The notes beneath the pieces are model-generated. The model was given only the letters and a program-made list of their open reading frames with translations, was not told the DNA's origin and ran no database searches. The position numbers and the translations under genes are program-made. Of a stretch of DNA of 7,185 bases, positions 1-4,454 are shown piece by piece. The stretch's first letter is position 1; every line of letters begins with the position of its first letter. Source of the DNA: Candidatus Omnitrophota bacterium (GTDB lineage Bacteria; Omnitrophota; Gorgyraeia; 1-14-0-20-64-10; JACQQZ01); NCBI GenBank assembly GCA_016206635.1, contig JACQRF010000123.1, positions 1 through 7,185 of the forward strand, in the 5' to 3' direction.

Positions 1-96
1 CGCCGGCGCCGCGTCCGGCGGATCCATCTGTCGTTGACGCATACGGCGCGCTATGCCGTCGCGATGGCCGTGTTGGAAGGGCGGGGCGGCTCGTGA
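1..96 (+). CDS. acpS: Holo-[acyl-carrier-protein] synthase, C-terminal end (partial)
   Basis: Reading from base 1 in frame 1 gives 31 residues ending in a TGA at 94-96. The peptide contains HLSLTHTARYAVAMAVLEG, which matches the usual C-terminal strand of AcpS (consensus close to hvSltHt..yAvA.vvle). AcpS moves 4'-phosphopantetheine from coenzyme A to the acyl carrier protein, switching on fatty acid synthesis in the cytoplasm. The catalytic part lies upstream of the window and cannot be checked. The stop overlaps the GTG start of the next gene (GTGA, 93-96), so the two genes are probably translationally coupled. AcpS next to NAD(P)H-hydrate repair enzymes is a common bacterial arrangement. 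The call rests on a short tail plus context. Confidence 0.78.
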   Translation, partial: RRRRVRRIHLSLTHTARYAVAMAVLEGRGGS

Positions 97-962
97 CGGC
101 GCCGACCTTCATGGCCGCTGCCCGGCGCCGGTTCCGCCGCCGCCCGGCCACGCACAAAGGGGACTACGGGCGCGTCCTCGTCGTCGGCGGCTCGATCGGG
201 TTGACCGGCGCGCCGGCGTTGTGCGCGCTCGGGGCGCTGCGGAGCGGCGCGGGGTTGGTGGCACTGGCGGTACCCGAGAGCATGTACGTCGTGGTGGCCG
301 CGCACATCCCGGAGGCGATGCCCACACCGCTCCCCGAGGCGACCGGTGGCTATCTTTCGTCTGCTTCGATTCCGGCGGTCTTGGCGCTGGCCGCGCGGGC
401 GGATGTCGTGGCGCTCGGCCCCGGACTTTCGCGCGCACCGGCGACGCAGCAGTGCGTGCGGCGGCTGCTTCCGAAGCTCCCGCGCCCGCTCGTGCTGGAT
501 GCCGACGGCCTGAACGCCGTCGCGGAACGCCCCGAGCTCGTGCGCCGCGCGCGGGCCCCGGTCATCCTGACGCCGCACCCCGGCGAGCTGGCCCGGCTCC
601 TTGGCTGCTCTGTCGAGGCCATCCAGCGCGACCGCGTGCGCGCTGCCGTCTCGACGGCGAGGGCCTGGCGGGCCATCGTCGTGCTCAAGGGGTACCGCAC
701 GGTGATCGCCGATCCCTCCGGCAAGACGGTCGTCAATACCACGGGGAACCCCGGCATGGCCACCGGCGGCATGGGGGACGTGCTGGCCGGCGTGATCGCC
801 GCGCTGGTCGGGCAGGGGTTTTCCCCGTTTGACGCCGCCGCGACCGGTGCGCATCTGCACGGCCTGGCCGGCGACCTCGCCGCGCGCGAGCTCGGCCCCG
901 TCGGTCTGCTCGCGTCGGACGTCGCCGCCCGCCTCCCCGCCGCCATCCGCCGCCTGGTGTGA
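93..962 (+). CDS. nnrD: ADP/ATP-dependent NAD(P)H-hydrate dehydratase
   Basis: The 289-residue protein belongs to the ribokinase-like carbohydrate kinase family (YjeF C-terminal domain). It removes water from the S-form of damaged NADH or NADPH hydrates at the cost of a nucleotide triphosphate or diphosphate, restoring the cofactor in the cytoplasm. Visible motifs in order are HKGDYGRVLVVGGS (21-34), a glycine-rich start of the fold; LGPGL (108-112); DADGLNAV (136-143); TPHPGE (160-165); a KG pair at 199-200; and GNPGMATGGMGDVLAG (218-233), the anion hole with the likely catalytic Asp229. The length suits a stand-alone dehydratase domain, whereas many bacteria fuse it to the NnrE epimerase, which is not seen here. 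The GTG start at 93 overlaps the acpS stop; Met7 is a possible alternative start. G+C is very high (80% at 481-600 by hand count). Long minus-strand frames here are shadows. Confidence 0.93.
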   Translation: MTAPTFMAAARRRFRRRPATHKGDYGRVLVVGGSIGLTGAPALCALGALRSGAGLVALAVPESMYVVVAAHIPEAMPTPLPEATGGYLSSASIPAVLALAARADVVALGPGLSRAPATQQCVRRLLPKLPRPLVLDADGLNAVAERPELVRRARAPVILTPHPGELARLLGCSVEAIQRDRVRAAVSTARAWRAIVVLKGYRTVIADPSGKTVVNTTGNPGMATGGMGDVLAGVIAALVGQGFSPFDAAATGAHLHGLAGDLAARELGPVGLLASDVAARLPAAIRRLV

Positions 963-968
963 TACACT
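960..968 (+). promoter_or_regulatory. Candidate extended -10 promoter for tRNA-Thr(TGT)
   Basis: The sequence TGATACACT has the form TGn followed by a -10-like hexamer (TACACT, 963-968; consensus TATAAT). It ends 8 nt before the tRNA starts at 977, so transcription would begin about at the mature 5' end or 1 to 3 nt before it. No -35 box is visible at the usual distance in the G+C-rich end of nnrD, which fits an extended -10 type. The TGA of this element is also the nnrD stop codon. Read-through from nnrD is an alternative source of transcripts. Confidence 0.5.
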
Positions 969-976
969 CGACCTAC

Positions 977-1052
977 GCCCACGTAGCTCAGTCGGGAGAG
1001 CAGCCGCCCTGTAAGCGGTAGGTCGTCCGTTCGATTCGGACCGTGGGCTCCA
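977..1052 (+). tRNA. tRNA-Thr (anticodon TGT)
   Basis: A complete cloverleaf can be drawn. The acceptor stem is GCCCACG (977-983) with CGTGGGC (1042-1048). The D stem is GCTC/GAGC (986-989, 998-1001) around a GGG-containing loop. The anticodon stem is GCCGC/GCGGT (1003-1007, 1015-1019) and the T stem GTCCG/CGGAC (1025-1029, 1037-1041) with loop TTCGATT. The discriminator is T1049 and CCA is encoded at 1050-1052. The anticodon loop is CCTGTAA, so the anticodon is TGT (1010-1012), reading ACA and other ACN threonine codons. Base 33 is C (1009) instead of the nearly universal T, which is unusual. It is the first gene of the tRNA cluster and is separated from the other tRNAs by an inserted protein gene. 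Confidence 0.96.
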
Positions 1053-1068
1053 AGCTTCCTTTCTTGCC

Positions 1069-1075
1069 GGAGGGG
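1069..1075 (+). promoter_or_regulatory. Shine-Dalgarno of the inserted HTH/LAGLIDADG-like gene
   Basis: GGAGGGG lies 7 nt before the ATG at 1083, close to ideal strength and spacing. It fixes the start of this gene and shows that the frame is built for translation. Only 16 nt separate the end of tRNA-Thr (1052) from this site, so cutting at the tRNA 3' end would release an mRNA with a leader of about 30 nt. Confidence 0.8.
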
Positions 1076-1082
1076 TATTCCG

Positions 1083-1730
1083 ATGCAGATCAGAATTTCT
1101 GCGGATGAACTCAAGCGTTTGTATTGGGATCAACGACAATCCGCCCCGCAGATTGCGGTTCGACTCGGCCTTTCACGGCAAGTTATCTACGAACAAATGC
1201 GCAAACATCAAATTCCTCGCCGGAGTTTGAGCGAGAGCAACTTCGTTGCATCGCTCCGTAAGCCACAATTTCGTTTGAAGATCTCGCTGACGCCTGAGGA
1301 AGAGAAACTTAAGGTTGCCGGCATCATGTTGTACTGGGCCGAGGGTGCACAAACGGTCTCCGGCGTGGACTTCACCAACAGCAACCCGGTAATGATCCAA
1401 CTGTTCCTGAGATTTCTGCGGCAGGTGTGCGGCGTCGCCGAGCCCCGTCTGCGCGTCTATCTCTACCATCACGGGAACCCCGATGTCGTTGAGGCGTCGA
1501 AGCGGTTCTGGTCTCGTCTCACCGATATTCCGCTGGCACAATTCTCTCGTCCCTATATCCGTCGAGGCAATGTGCACCGGAGCGGGCGGATCATGCCGCA
1601 CGGTCTCGCGCACATCCGATACTGCGACAAGCGCTTGTTGCAATTGATCCAGCGGTGGATCACCGAATACGCTACAATAGCGGTTTCTGAAAGGGCAGGT
1701 TCCAGAGCGGCCAAATGGGGCGGCCTGTAA
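1083..1730 (+). CDS. HTH plus LAGLIDADG-like protein (putative homing endonuclease) inserted in the tRNA cluster
   Basis: The gene encodes 215 residues and no specific gene name can be given. Residues 7-48 resemble a resolvase-type helix-turn-helix (ADELKRLYW, then APQIAVRLGLSRQVIYEQM, then IPRRS), so DNA binding is likely. Residues 77-89, KVAGIMLYWAEGA, look like a diverged LAGLIDADG helix with an acidic residue (Glu87) where the metal-binding acid would be. FTNSNP (97-102), the RFWSRLTDIP stretch (141-150) and HGLAHIRYCDKRLLQLI (173-189) continue in the style of single-motif LAGLIDADG proteins, which work as dimers. DNA cleavage is inference. The ATG has an excellent Shine-Dalgarno 7 nt upstream. 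G+C is about 55% over 1081-1680 and 50% over 1081-1320, far below nnrD, which suggests acquisition. The last 12 codons lie inside tRNA-Tyr, whose anticodon region supplies the stop. It could instead be a regulator that keeps the fold without nuclease activity. Confidence 0.8.
   Translation: MQIRISADELKRLYWDQRQSAPQIAVRLGLSRQVIYEQMRKHQIPRRSLSESNFVASLRKPQFRLKISLTPEEEKLKVAGIMLYWAEGAQTVSGVDFTNSNPVMIQLFLRFLRQVCGVAEPRLRVYLYHHGNPDVVEASKRFWSRLTDIPLAQFSRPYIRRGNVHRSGRIMPHGLAHIRYCDKRLLQLIQRWITEYATIAVSERAGSRAAKWGGL
1673..1678 (+). promoter_or_regulatory. -10-like box upstream of tRNA-Tyr
   Basis: TACAAT matches five of six -10 consensus bases and ends 14 nt before tRNA-Tyr, a suitable distance for a tRNA promoter. 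It lies inside the 3' end of the inserted gene. There is no matching -35 at 16-18 nt; TTGATC at 1644-1649 is 23 nt away, which is too far. The surrounding ACGCTACAATAG (1669-1680) is nearly identical to the -10 region of the promoter at 1921-1948 (ACGCTACACTAG), which raises its credibility a little. Confidence 0.35.
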
Positions 1731-1778
1731 AGCCGTTGGCTCACGCCTACAGAGGTTCGAATCCTCTCCTGCCCACCA
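1693..1778 (+). tRNA. tRNA-Tyr (anticodon GTA)
   Basis: This is a class II tRNA with a long variable arm. The acceptor stem is GGGCAGG (1693-1699) with CCTGCCC (1768-1774). The short D stem is CCA/TGG (1702-1704, 1716-1718). The anticodon stem is GCGGC/GCCGT (1720-1724, 1732-1736) around loop CTGTAAA, giving anticodon GTA at 1727-1729 for codons UAC and UAU. The variable arm has GGC/GCC (1738-1740, 1745-1747), and the T stem is AGAGG/CCTCT with loop TTCGAAT. The discriminator is A1775 and CCA is encoded at 1776-1778. Its first 38 bases are also the 3' end of the preceding protein gene, and T35, A36 and A37 form that gene's TAA stop. Confidence 0.97.
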
Positions 1779-1821
1779 CTCTGTTTCTGGTATGGTAGTT
1801 ACGGTAGGGCAGGGGCTCGTT

Positions 1822-1895
1822 GCGGGCGTAACTCAACGGTAGAGTGTCGGCCTTCCAAGCCGACTACACGGGTTCGACCCCCGTCGCCCGCTCCA
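1822..1895 (+). tRNA. tRNA-Gly (anticodon TCC)
   Basis: The acceptor stem is GCGGGCG (1822-1828) with CGCCCGC (1885-1891). The anticodon loop CTTCCAA gives anticodon TCC, reading GGA and GGG glycine codons. The discriminator is T1892 and CCA is encoded at 1893-1895. The gene follows tRNA-Tyr after 43 nt with no convincing promoter between them, so the two are probably made on one precursor. Confidence 0.96.
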
Positions 1896-1911
1896 ACTGG
1901 CTCAACCGCCT

Positions 1912-1948
1912 AAAAAAATCTTGACTTCCCATCCGCGCACGCTACACT
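1912..1948 (+). promoter_or_regulatory. Strong sigma70-type promoter for tRNA-Thr(GGT)-tuf
   Basis: A run of seven A bases (1912-1918) resembles an UP element directly upstream of a -35 box TTGACT (1921-1926). A 16-nt spacer leads to the -10 box TACACT (1943-1948). Transcription would start near 1954-1956. This is the best promoter in the window and suits a heavily expressed tRNA and EF-Tu unit. It leaves a leader of about 70 nt before the tRNA. Confidence 0.8.
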
Positions 1949-1974
1949 AGTGCGTTTGTACTACCCGTCACGTC

Positions 1975-2036
1975 TGCAGCAGCAGGGGCCCGACGTACTT
2001 ACAACTATATAGCTCGAGGAATGCGCTGCTGCTGTA
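1975..2036 (+). promoter_or_regulatory. Leader segment complementary to the 5' part of tRNA-Thr(GGT)
   Basis: CAGCAGCAG (1977-1985) is a perfect complement of CTGCTGCTG (2026-2034), which contains the 5' acceptor strand of the tRNA (GCTGCTG, 2028-2034). One G-T and one T-A pair extend the duplex to 11 bp (1975-1985 with 2026-2036). The leader repeats the sequence of the 3' acceptor strand (CAGCAGC, 2093-2099), so it could compete with correct acceptor stem formation. A short ACGTC/GACGT pair (1970-1974, 1992-1996) is an alternative fold. A function is not established. Confidence 0.4.
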
Positions 2037-2103
2037 GCTCAGTTGGTAGAGCACGTCCTTGGTAAGGACGGGGTCACCGGTTCAATTCCGGTCAGCAGCT
2101 CCA
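2028..2103 (+). tRNA. tRNA-Thr (anticodon GGT)
   Basis: The acceptor stem is GCTGCTG (2028-2034) with CAGCAGC (2093-2099). The D stem is GCTC/GAGC (2037-2040, 2049-2052) and the anticodon stem CGTCC/GGACG. The anticodon loop TTGGTAA has the normal T33 and anticodon GGT (2061-2063), reading ACC and ACU. The T arm is CACCGGTTCAATTCCGGT-like, the discriminator is T2100 and CCA is encoded at 2101-2103. It lies between the strong promoter and tuf, a placement known from many bacteria where a tRNA-Thr heads the tufB transcript. Confidence 0.96.
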
Positions 2104-2210
2104 GTCATATACGTCAGCGCGTGAGATGCCCGATGACGTCAAGGGGGGATTGTCGTCATGGGGGAGCTCTATTTTGATCAACAACGGAATTCGCCGGAGG
2201 AGATCGGCCC
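2104..2210 (+). promoter_or_regulatory. tuf leader with alternative short hairpins and Shine-Dalgarno
   Basis: This 107-nt untranslated stretch follows tRNA-Thr. ACGTCA (2111-2116) can pair with TGACGT (2134-2139), while ATGACG (2133-2138) can instead pair with CGTCAT (2154-2159). The two hairpins exclude each other. The second holds a GGGGGG run (2143-2148) in its loop. The Shine-Dalgarno GGAGGAGA (2196-2203) stands 7 nt before the tuf ATG and fixes that start. I see no terminator and no convincing leader peptide. Confidence 0.5.
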
Positions 2211-3398
2211 ATGGCCACGAAAGAAAAGTTTGATCGGACCAAACCGCACGTCAATGTGGGCACCATCGGACACGTGGATCATGGCAAGACGACGCTGACG
2301 CAGGCGATCACGTTTGTCCTCGCCAAGAAGGGGTGGGCGGAGAAGCGACCCTATGACTCGATTGACAACGCGCCGGAGGAGAAAGAGCGCGGCGTCACCA
2401 TCAACATTGCCCACGTGGAGTACCAAACCGAGCACCGCCACTACGCCCACGTCGATTGTCCGGGCCATGCCGATTACATCAAGAACATGATCACGGGCGC
2501 CGCGCAGATGGACGGCGCCATTTTGGTGGTGTCGGCCGCGGACGGCCCGATGCCCCAGACCCGCGAGCACATCTTGTTGGCGCGACAGGTCGGCGTGCCG
2601 GCCATCGTCGTCTTCCTGAATAAGTGCGACGTGGCCGACAAGGATTTGCTCGATCTGGTCGAGCTGGAAATCCGCGAGCTGCTGACGAAGTATGGCTTCC
2701 CGGGCGACAAAACCCCGATCGTGCGCGGGAGCGCGCTCAAGGCCAGCGAGGGCGATGCCCAGTGGGAGCAGACGATCGTCGATCTCATGAAGGCGGTGGA
2801 CGAGTTCGTCCCGACGCCGAAGCGTGATACCGACAAGCCGTTCCTCATGGCGGTCGAGGACGTGTTCTCGATCACGGGCCGCGGGACTGTCGGGACCGGG
2901 CGCATCGAGCGCGGCATTGTGAAGGTCAACGACCCGGTTGAAGTCGTCGGCCTTCGGCCGAAGCCGACGCAGACCGTCGTCACCGGCATTGAGATGTTCC
3001 GCAAGCTGTTGGATGAGGGGCAGGCCGGCGATAACGTCGGGTTGCTCCTGCGCGGCATCGAGAAGAAAGATTTGGAGCGCGGGATGGTGCTCGCCAAGCC
3101 CGGCTCCATCACGCCGCACACGAAATTCACGGCGGAAGTCTACGCGTTGACGAAGGAAGAGGGCGGCCGGCATACCCCGTTCTTCAATGGGTATCGGCCG
3201 CAGTTTTATTTCCGGACGACCGACGTGACCGGCGTCGTCACGCTCCCGAAAGGCACGGAGATGGTGATGCCCGGCGACAACGTGAAAGTTGAGGTCGAGC
3301 TCATCACCCCTATTGCGTGCGAGGAGGGGCTGCGGTTCGCCATCCGCGAGGGTGGCCGAACCGTCGGGGCGGGCGCGGTCAGCAAGATCGTGGCCTGA
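2211..3398 (+). CDS. tuf: Translation elongation factor Tu
   Basis: EF-Tu is the GTPase that delivers aminoacyl-tRNA to the ribosomal A site. The 395 residues match the usual length (393-400). The GTP-binding motifs are all present: GHVDHGKT (20-27), RGVTI with the switch I threonine (60-64), DCPGH with the catalytic His86 (82-86), NKCD (137-140) and SAL (174-176). Domains 2 and 3 follow, including TGRGTVGTGRIERG and the C-terminal GGRTVGAGAVSKI. Nothing is missing or frameshifted. The ATG has a strong Shine-Dalgarno. The gene sits between tRNA-Thr and rpmG, the typical tufB position, with its promoter before the tRNA. The minus-strand frame of 331 codons across it is a shadow of this gene. 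Confidence 0.99.
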   Translation: MATKEKFDRTKPHVNVGTIGHVDHGKTTLTQAITFVLAKKGWAEKRPYDSIDNAPEEKERGVTINIAHVEYQTEHRHYAHVDCPGHADYIKNMITGAAQMDGAILVVSAADGPMPQTREHILLARQVGVPAIVVFLNKCDVADKDLLDLVELEIRELLTKYGFPGDKTPIVRGSALKASEGDAQWEQTIVDLMKAVDEFVPTPKRDTDKPFLMAVEDVFSITGRGTVGTGRIERGIVKVNDPVEVVGLRPKPTQTVVTGIEMFRKLLDEGQAGDNVGLLLRGIEKKDLERGMVLAKPGSITPHTKFTAEVYALTKEEGGRHTPFFNGYRPQFYFRTTDVTGVVTLPKGTEMVMPGDNVKVEVELITPIACEEGLRFAIREGGRTVGAGAVSKIVA

Positions 3399-3412
3399 CC
3401 CTCGAGCGGGCG

Positions 3413-3562
3413 ATGCGGGAACTCATCACCTTGGCGTGCGCGAAGTGTCAGCGCCGGAATTATCATACGACGCGAAACAAGAAACAGCACACCGGCCGCC
3501 TGGAGCTGAACAAGTTCTGTCGGTGGTGCCGAGGCTACACGGCGCACAAGGAGACGAAGTGA
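3413..3562 (+). CDS. rpmG: Ribosomal protein bL33
   Basis: The 49-residue protein is a component of the large ribosomal subunit near the E site. It starts MRELITLACAKC and has four cysteines as two pairs, C9-x2-C12 and C36-x2-C39, so it is the zinc-binding (C+) form of L33. YHTTRNKK (17-24) and the RLELNKFC stretch (29-36) are characteristic. The ATG at 3413 was chosen over upstream in-frame starts because those would run back into tuf and add residues unknown in L33. The Shine-Dalgarno is weak. The gene begins 14 nt after the tuf stop and is likely co-transcribed with tuf. Confidence 0.96.
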   Translation: MRELITLACAKCQRRNYHTTRNKKQHTGRLELNKFCRWCRGYTAHKETK

Positions 3563-3598
3563 TCATGGCGAGCGGCTCGCAGCGCGTTGAACCATGAT
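3562..3598 (+). repeat. Inverted repeat between rpmG and tRNA-Trp
   Basis: ATCATGG (3562-3568) is the exact reverse complement of CCATGAT (3592-3598). Between them GCGAG/CTCGC (3568-3572, 3576-3580) can form a small hairpin with a three-base loop. The outer stem ends 2 nt before the tRNA starts. No T-run follows, so it is not an ordinary Rho-independent terminator. A processing or structural role is possible but unproven. Confidence 0.45.
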
Positions 3599-3600
3599 AC

Positions 3601-3675
3601 AGGCCTGTAGCTCCAACTGGCTAGAGCAGCGGTCTCCAAAACCGCGGGTTGCTGGTTCGAGTCCAGCCAGGCCTG
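3601..3675 (+). tRNA. tRNA-Trp (anticodon CCA), CCA end not encoded
   Basis: The acceptor stem is AGGCCTG (3601-3607) with CAGGCCT (3668-3674). The D stem is GCTC/GAGC (3610-3613, 3624-3627), the anticodon stem GCGGT/ACCGC (3629-3633, 3641-3645), and the T stem GCTGG/CCAGC with loop TTCGAGT. The loop CTCCAAA gives anticodon CCA (3636-3638). The discriminator is G3675, the identity base for bacterial tryptophan tRNA. It is followed by GAA, so the 3' CCA must be added by tRNA nucleotidyltransferase, unlike the other four tRNAs here. Its place between rpmG and secE is typical. Confidence 0.96.
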
Positions 3676-3734
3676 GAACTTTACTCGTTTTACCCGCCTA
3701 GGTTTTCGTCAACCTCGATGGGATACCACGAACG

Positions 3735-3920
3735 ATGATTCGTCGGGTGTCAACTTTCGTGCAGGAAGTGCGGACGGAATTGGGGAAGGTGTCATGGTCG
3801 TCGCGCCAGGACTTGATCGGATCGACGTGGGTTGTGTTGGCCAGCACCACCTTGCTGGCGGTGGTGGTCGGGACGTTCGATTTCATCTGCACGACGCTGA
3901 TCCGATGGATGGTGCGCTAG
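3735..3920 (+). CDS. secE: Preprotein translocase subunit SecE
   Basis: This 61-residue protein is a short, single-span SecE, the clamp subunit that holds SecY together in the SecYEG channel of the inner membrane. An amphipathic N-terminal part carries the conserved motif EVRTELGKVSW (11-21), followed here by S where the family usually has P. One hydrophobic membrane segment covers about residues 31-55. The length is normal for non-enterobacterial SecE (60-65), against about 127 in E. coli with three spans. It starts with ATG and has no strong Shine-Dalgarno. nusG follows after 2 nt, the standard pairing. Confidence 0.95.
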   Translation: MIRRVSTFVQEVRTELGKVSWSSRQDLIGSTWVVLASTTLLAVVVGTFDFICTTLIRWMVR

Positions 3921-3922
3921 TC

Positions 3923-4453
3923 GTGGCCAAACAATGGTTCGTCGTCCATACCTTGACAGGGCAGGAAGAGAAAGTGAAAACCGCCATCGAGGGCAAAATT
4001 GCCCAGCAGGCGGCCGGCGGTCTCGTCAGTCAGGTGTTGATCCCGATGGAGAAAGTGTCCGAGGTCAAGGGCGGGAAGAAGAAGATTTCGGAGCGCAAAT
4101 TCTTCCCGGGCTACGTGCTGGTGGAAATGGAGCTGACCGACGACGTGTGGTACCTCATCAAAAATATCCCTGGCGTCAGCGGATTCGTCGGGTCGGGGCA
4201 GCGGCCGGTCCCGTTGGCCGACGACGAGATCCAAGCCATCGTGAAGGCGGCCGAAGAGAAGATGGAAAAACCGATCCCGAAGGTGATCTTCGATCGGGGA
4301 GAAAGCGTGCGCATCACGGAAGGCCCCTTCACCAACTTCAACGGCTTGATTGAGGAAGTCAACCCGGAGAAAGGCAAGCTCCGGGTCATGGTCACGATCT
4401 TCGGGCGCTCGACCCCGGTCGAGCTGGAGTACTGGCAAGTGGAGAAAATTTGA
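3923..4453 (+). CDS. nusG: Transcription termination/antitermination factor NusG
   Basis: NusG binds RNA polymerase across its cleft, improves elongation, and links polymerase to Rho or to ribosomal protein S10. The 176-residue product shows the NGN domain first (AKQWFVVHTLTGQEEKV at 2-18, FFPGYVLVEM at 60-69, NIPGVSGFVG at 81-90). A linker and a KOW domain follow (DRGESVRITEGPFTNFNG at 124-141). The GTG at 3923 was chosen because it gives the family's usual N-terminus; an ATG at 3905 in the same frame would overlap secE by 16 nt. The size matches the family. It lies 2 nt after secE and 1 nt before rplK. Confidence 0.97.
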   Translation: MAKQWFVVHTLTGQEEKVKTAIEGKIAQQAAGGLVSQVLIPMEKVSEVKGGKKKISERKFFPGYVLVEMELTDDVWYLIKNIPGVSGFVGSGQRPVPLADDEIQAIVKAAEEKMEKPIPKVIFDRGESVRITEGPFTNFNGLIEEVNPEKGKLRVMVTIFGRSTPVELEYWQVEKI

Positions 4454-4454
4454 C

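Noticed and set aside
51..1139. Minus-strand open frame of 362 codons over nnrD and tRNA-Thr
   Set aside because: It lies opposite a clear NAD(P)H-hydrate dehydratase and a tRNA, has a low-complexity Arg/Gly/Ala-rich translation, and reflects high G+C.
1899..1919. Possible terminator after tRNA-Gly (GGC/GCC followed by an A-run)
   Set aside because: The stem is only 3 bp and the run is A, not T, on the transcribed strand. The A-run is better explained as an UP-like element of the next promoter.
2126..2236. Possible leader peptide starting ATG at 2126 before tuf
   Set aside because: There is no good Shine-Dalgarno, the frame runs past the tuf start, and the peptide has no regulatory codon pattern.
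2178..3173. Minus-strand open frame of 331 codons over tuf
   Set aside because: It is the antisense shadow of EF-Tu, which is one of the most recognisable bacterial proteins.
3317..3412. N-terminal extension of rpmG into tuf
   Set aside because: The added residues are the tuf 3' end read in another frame. L33 proteins of this type start at the MRELITL position.
3667..3676. Perfect 10-bp palindrome CCAGGCCTGG at the end of tRNA-Trp
   Set aside because: It follows from the tRNA acceptor and T-stem sequence itself, so no separate binding site needs to be assumed.
3700..3715. Small hairpin AGGTT/AACCT between tRNA-Trp and secE as a terminator
   Set aside because: It has only 5 bp, all but two A-T or interrupted by a 6-nt loop, with no following T-run. 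It is too weak to support.
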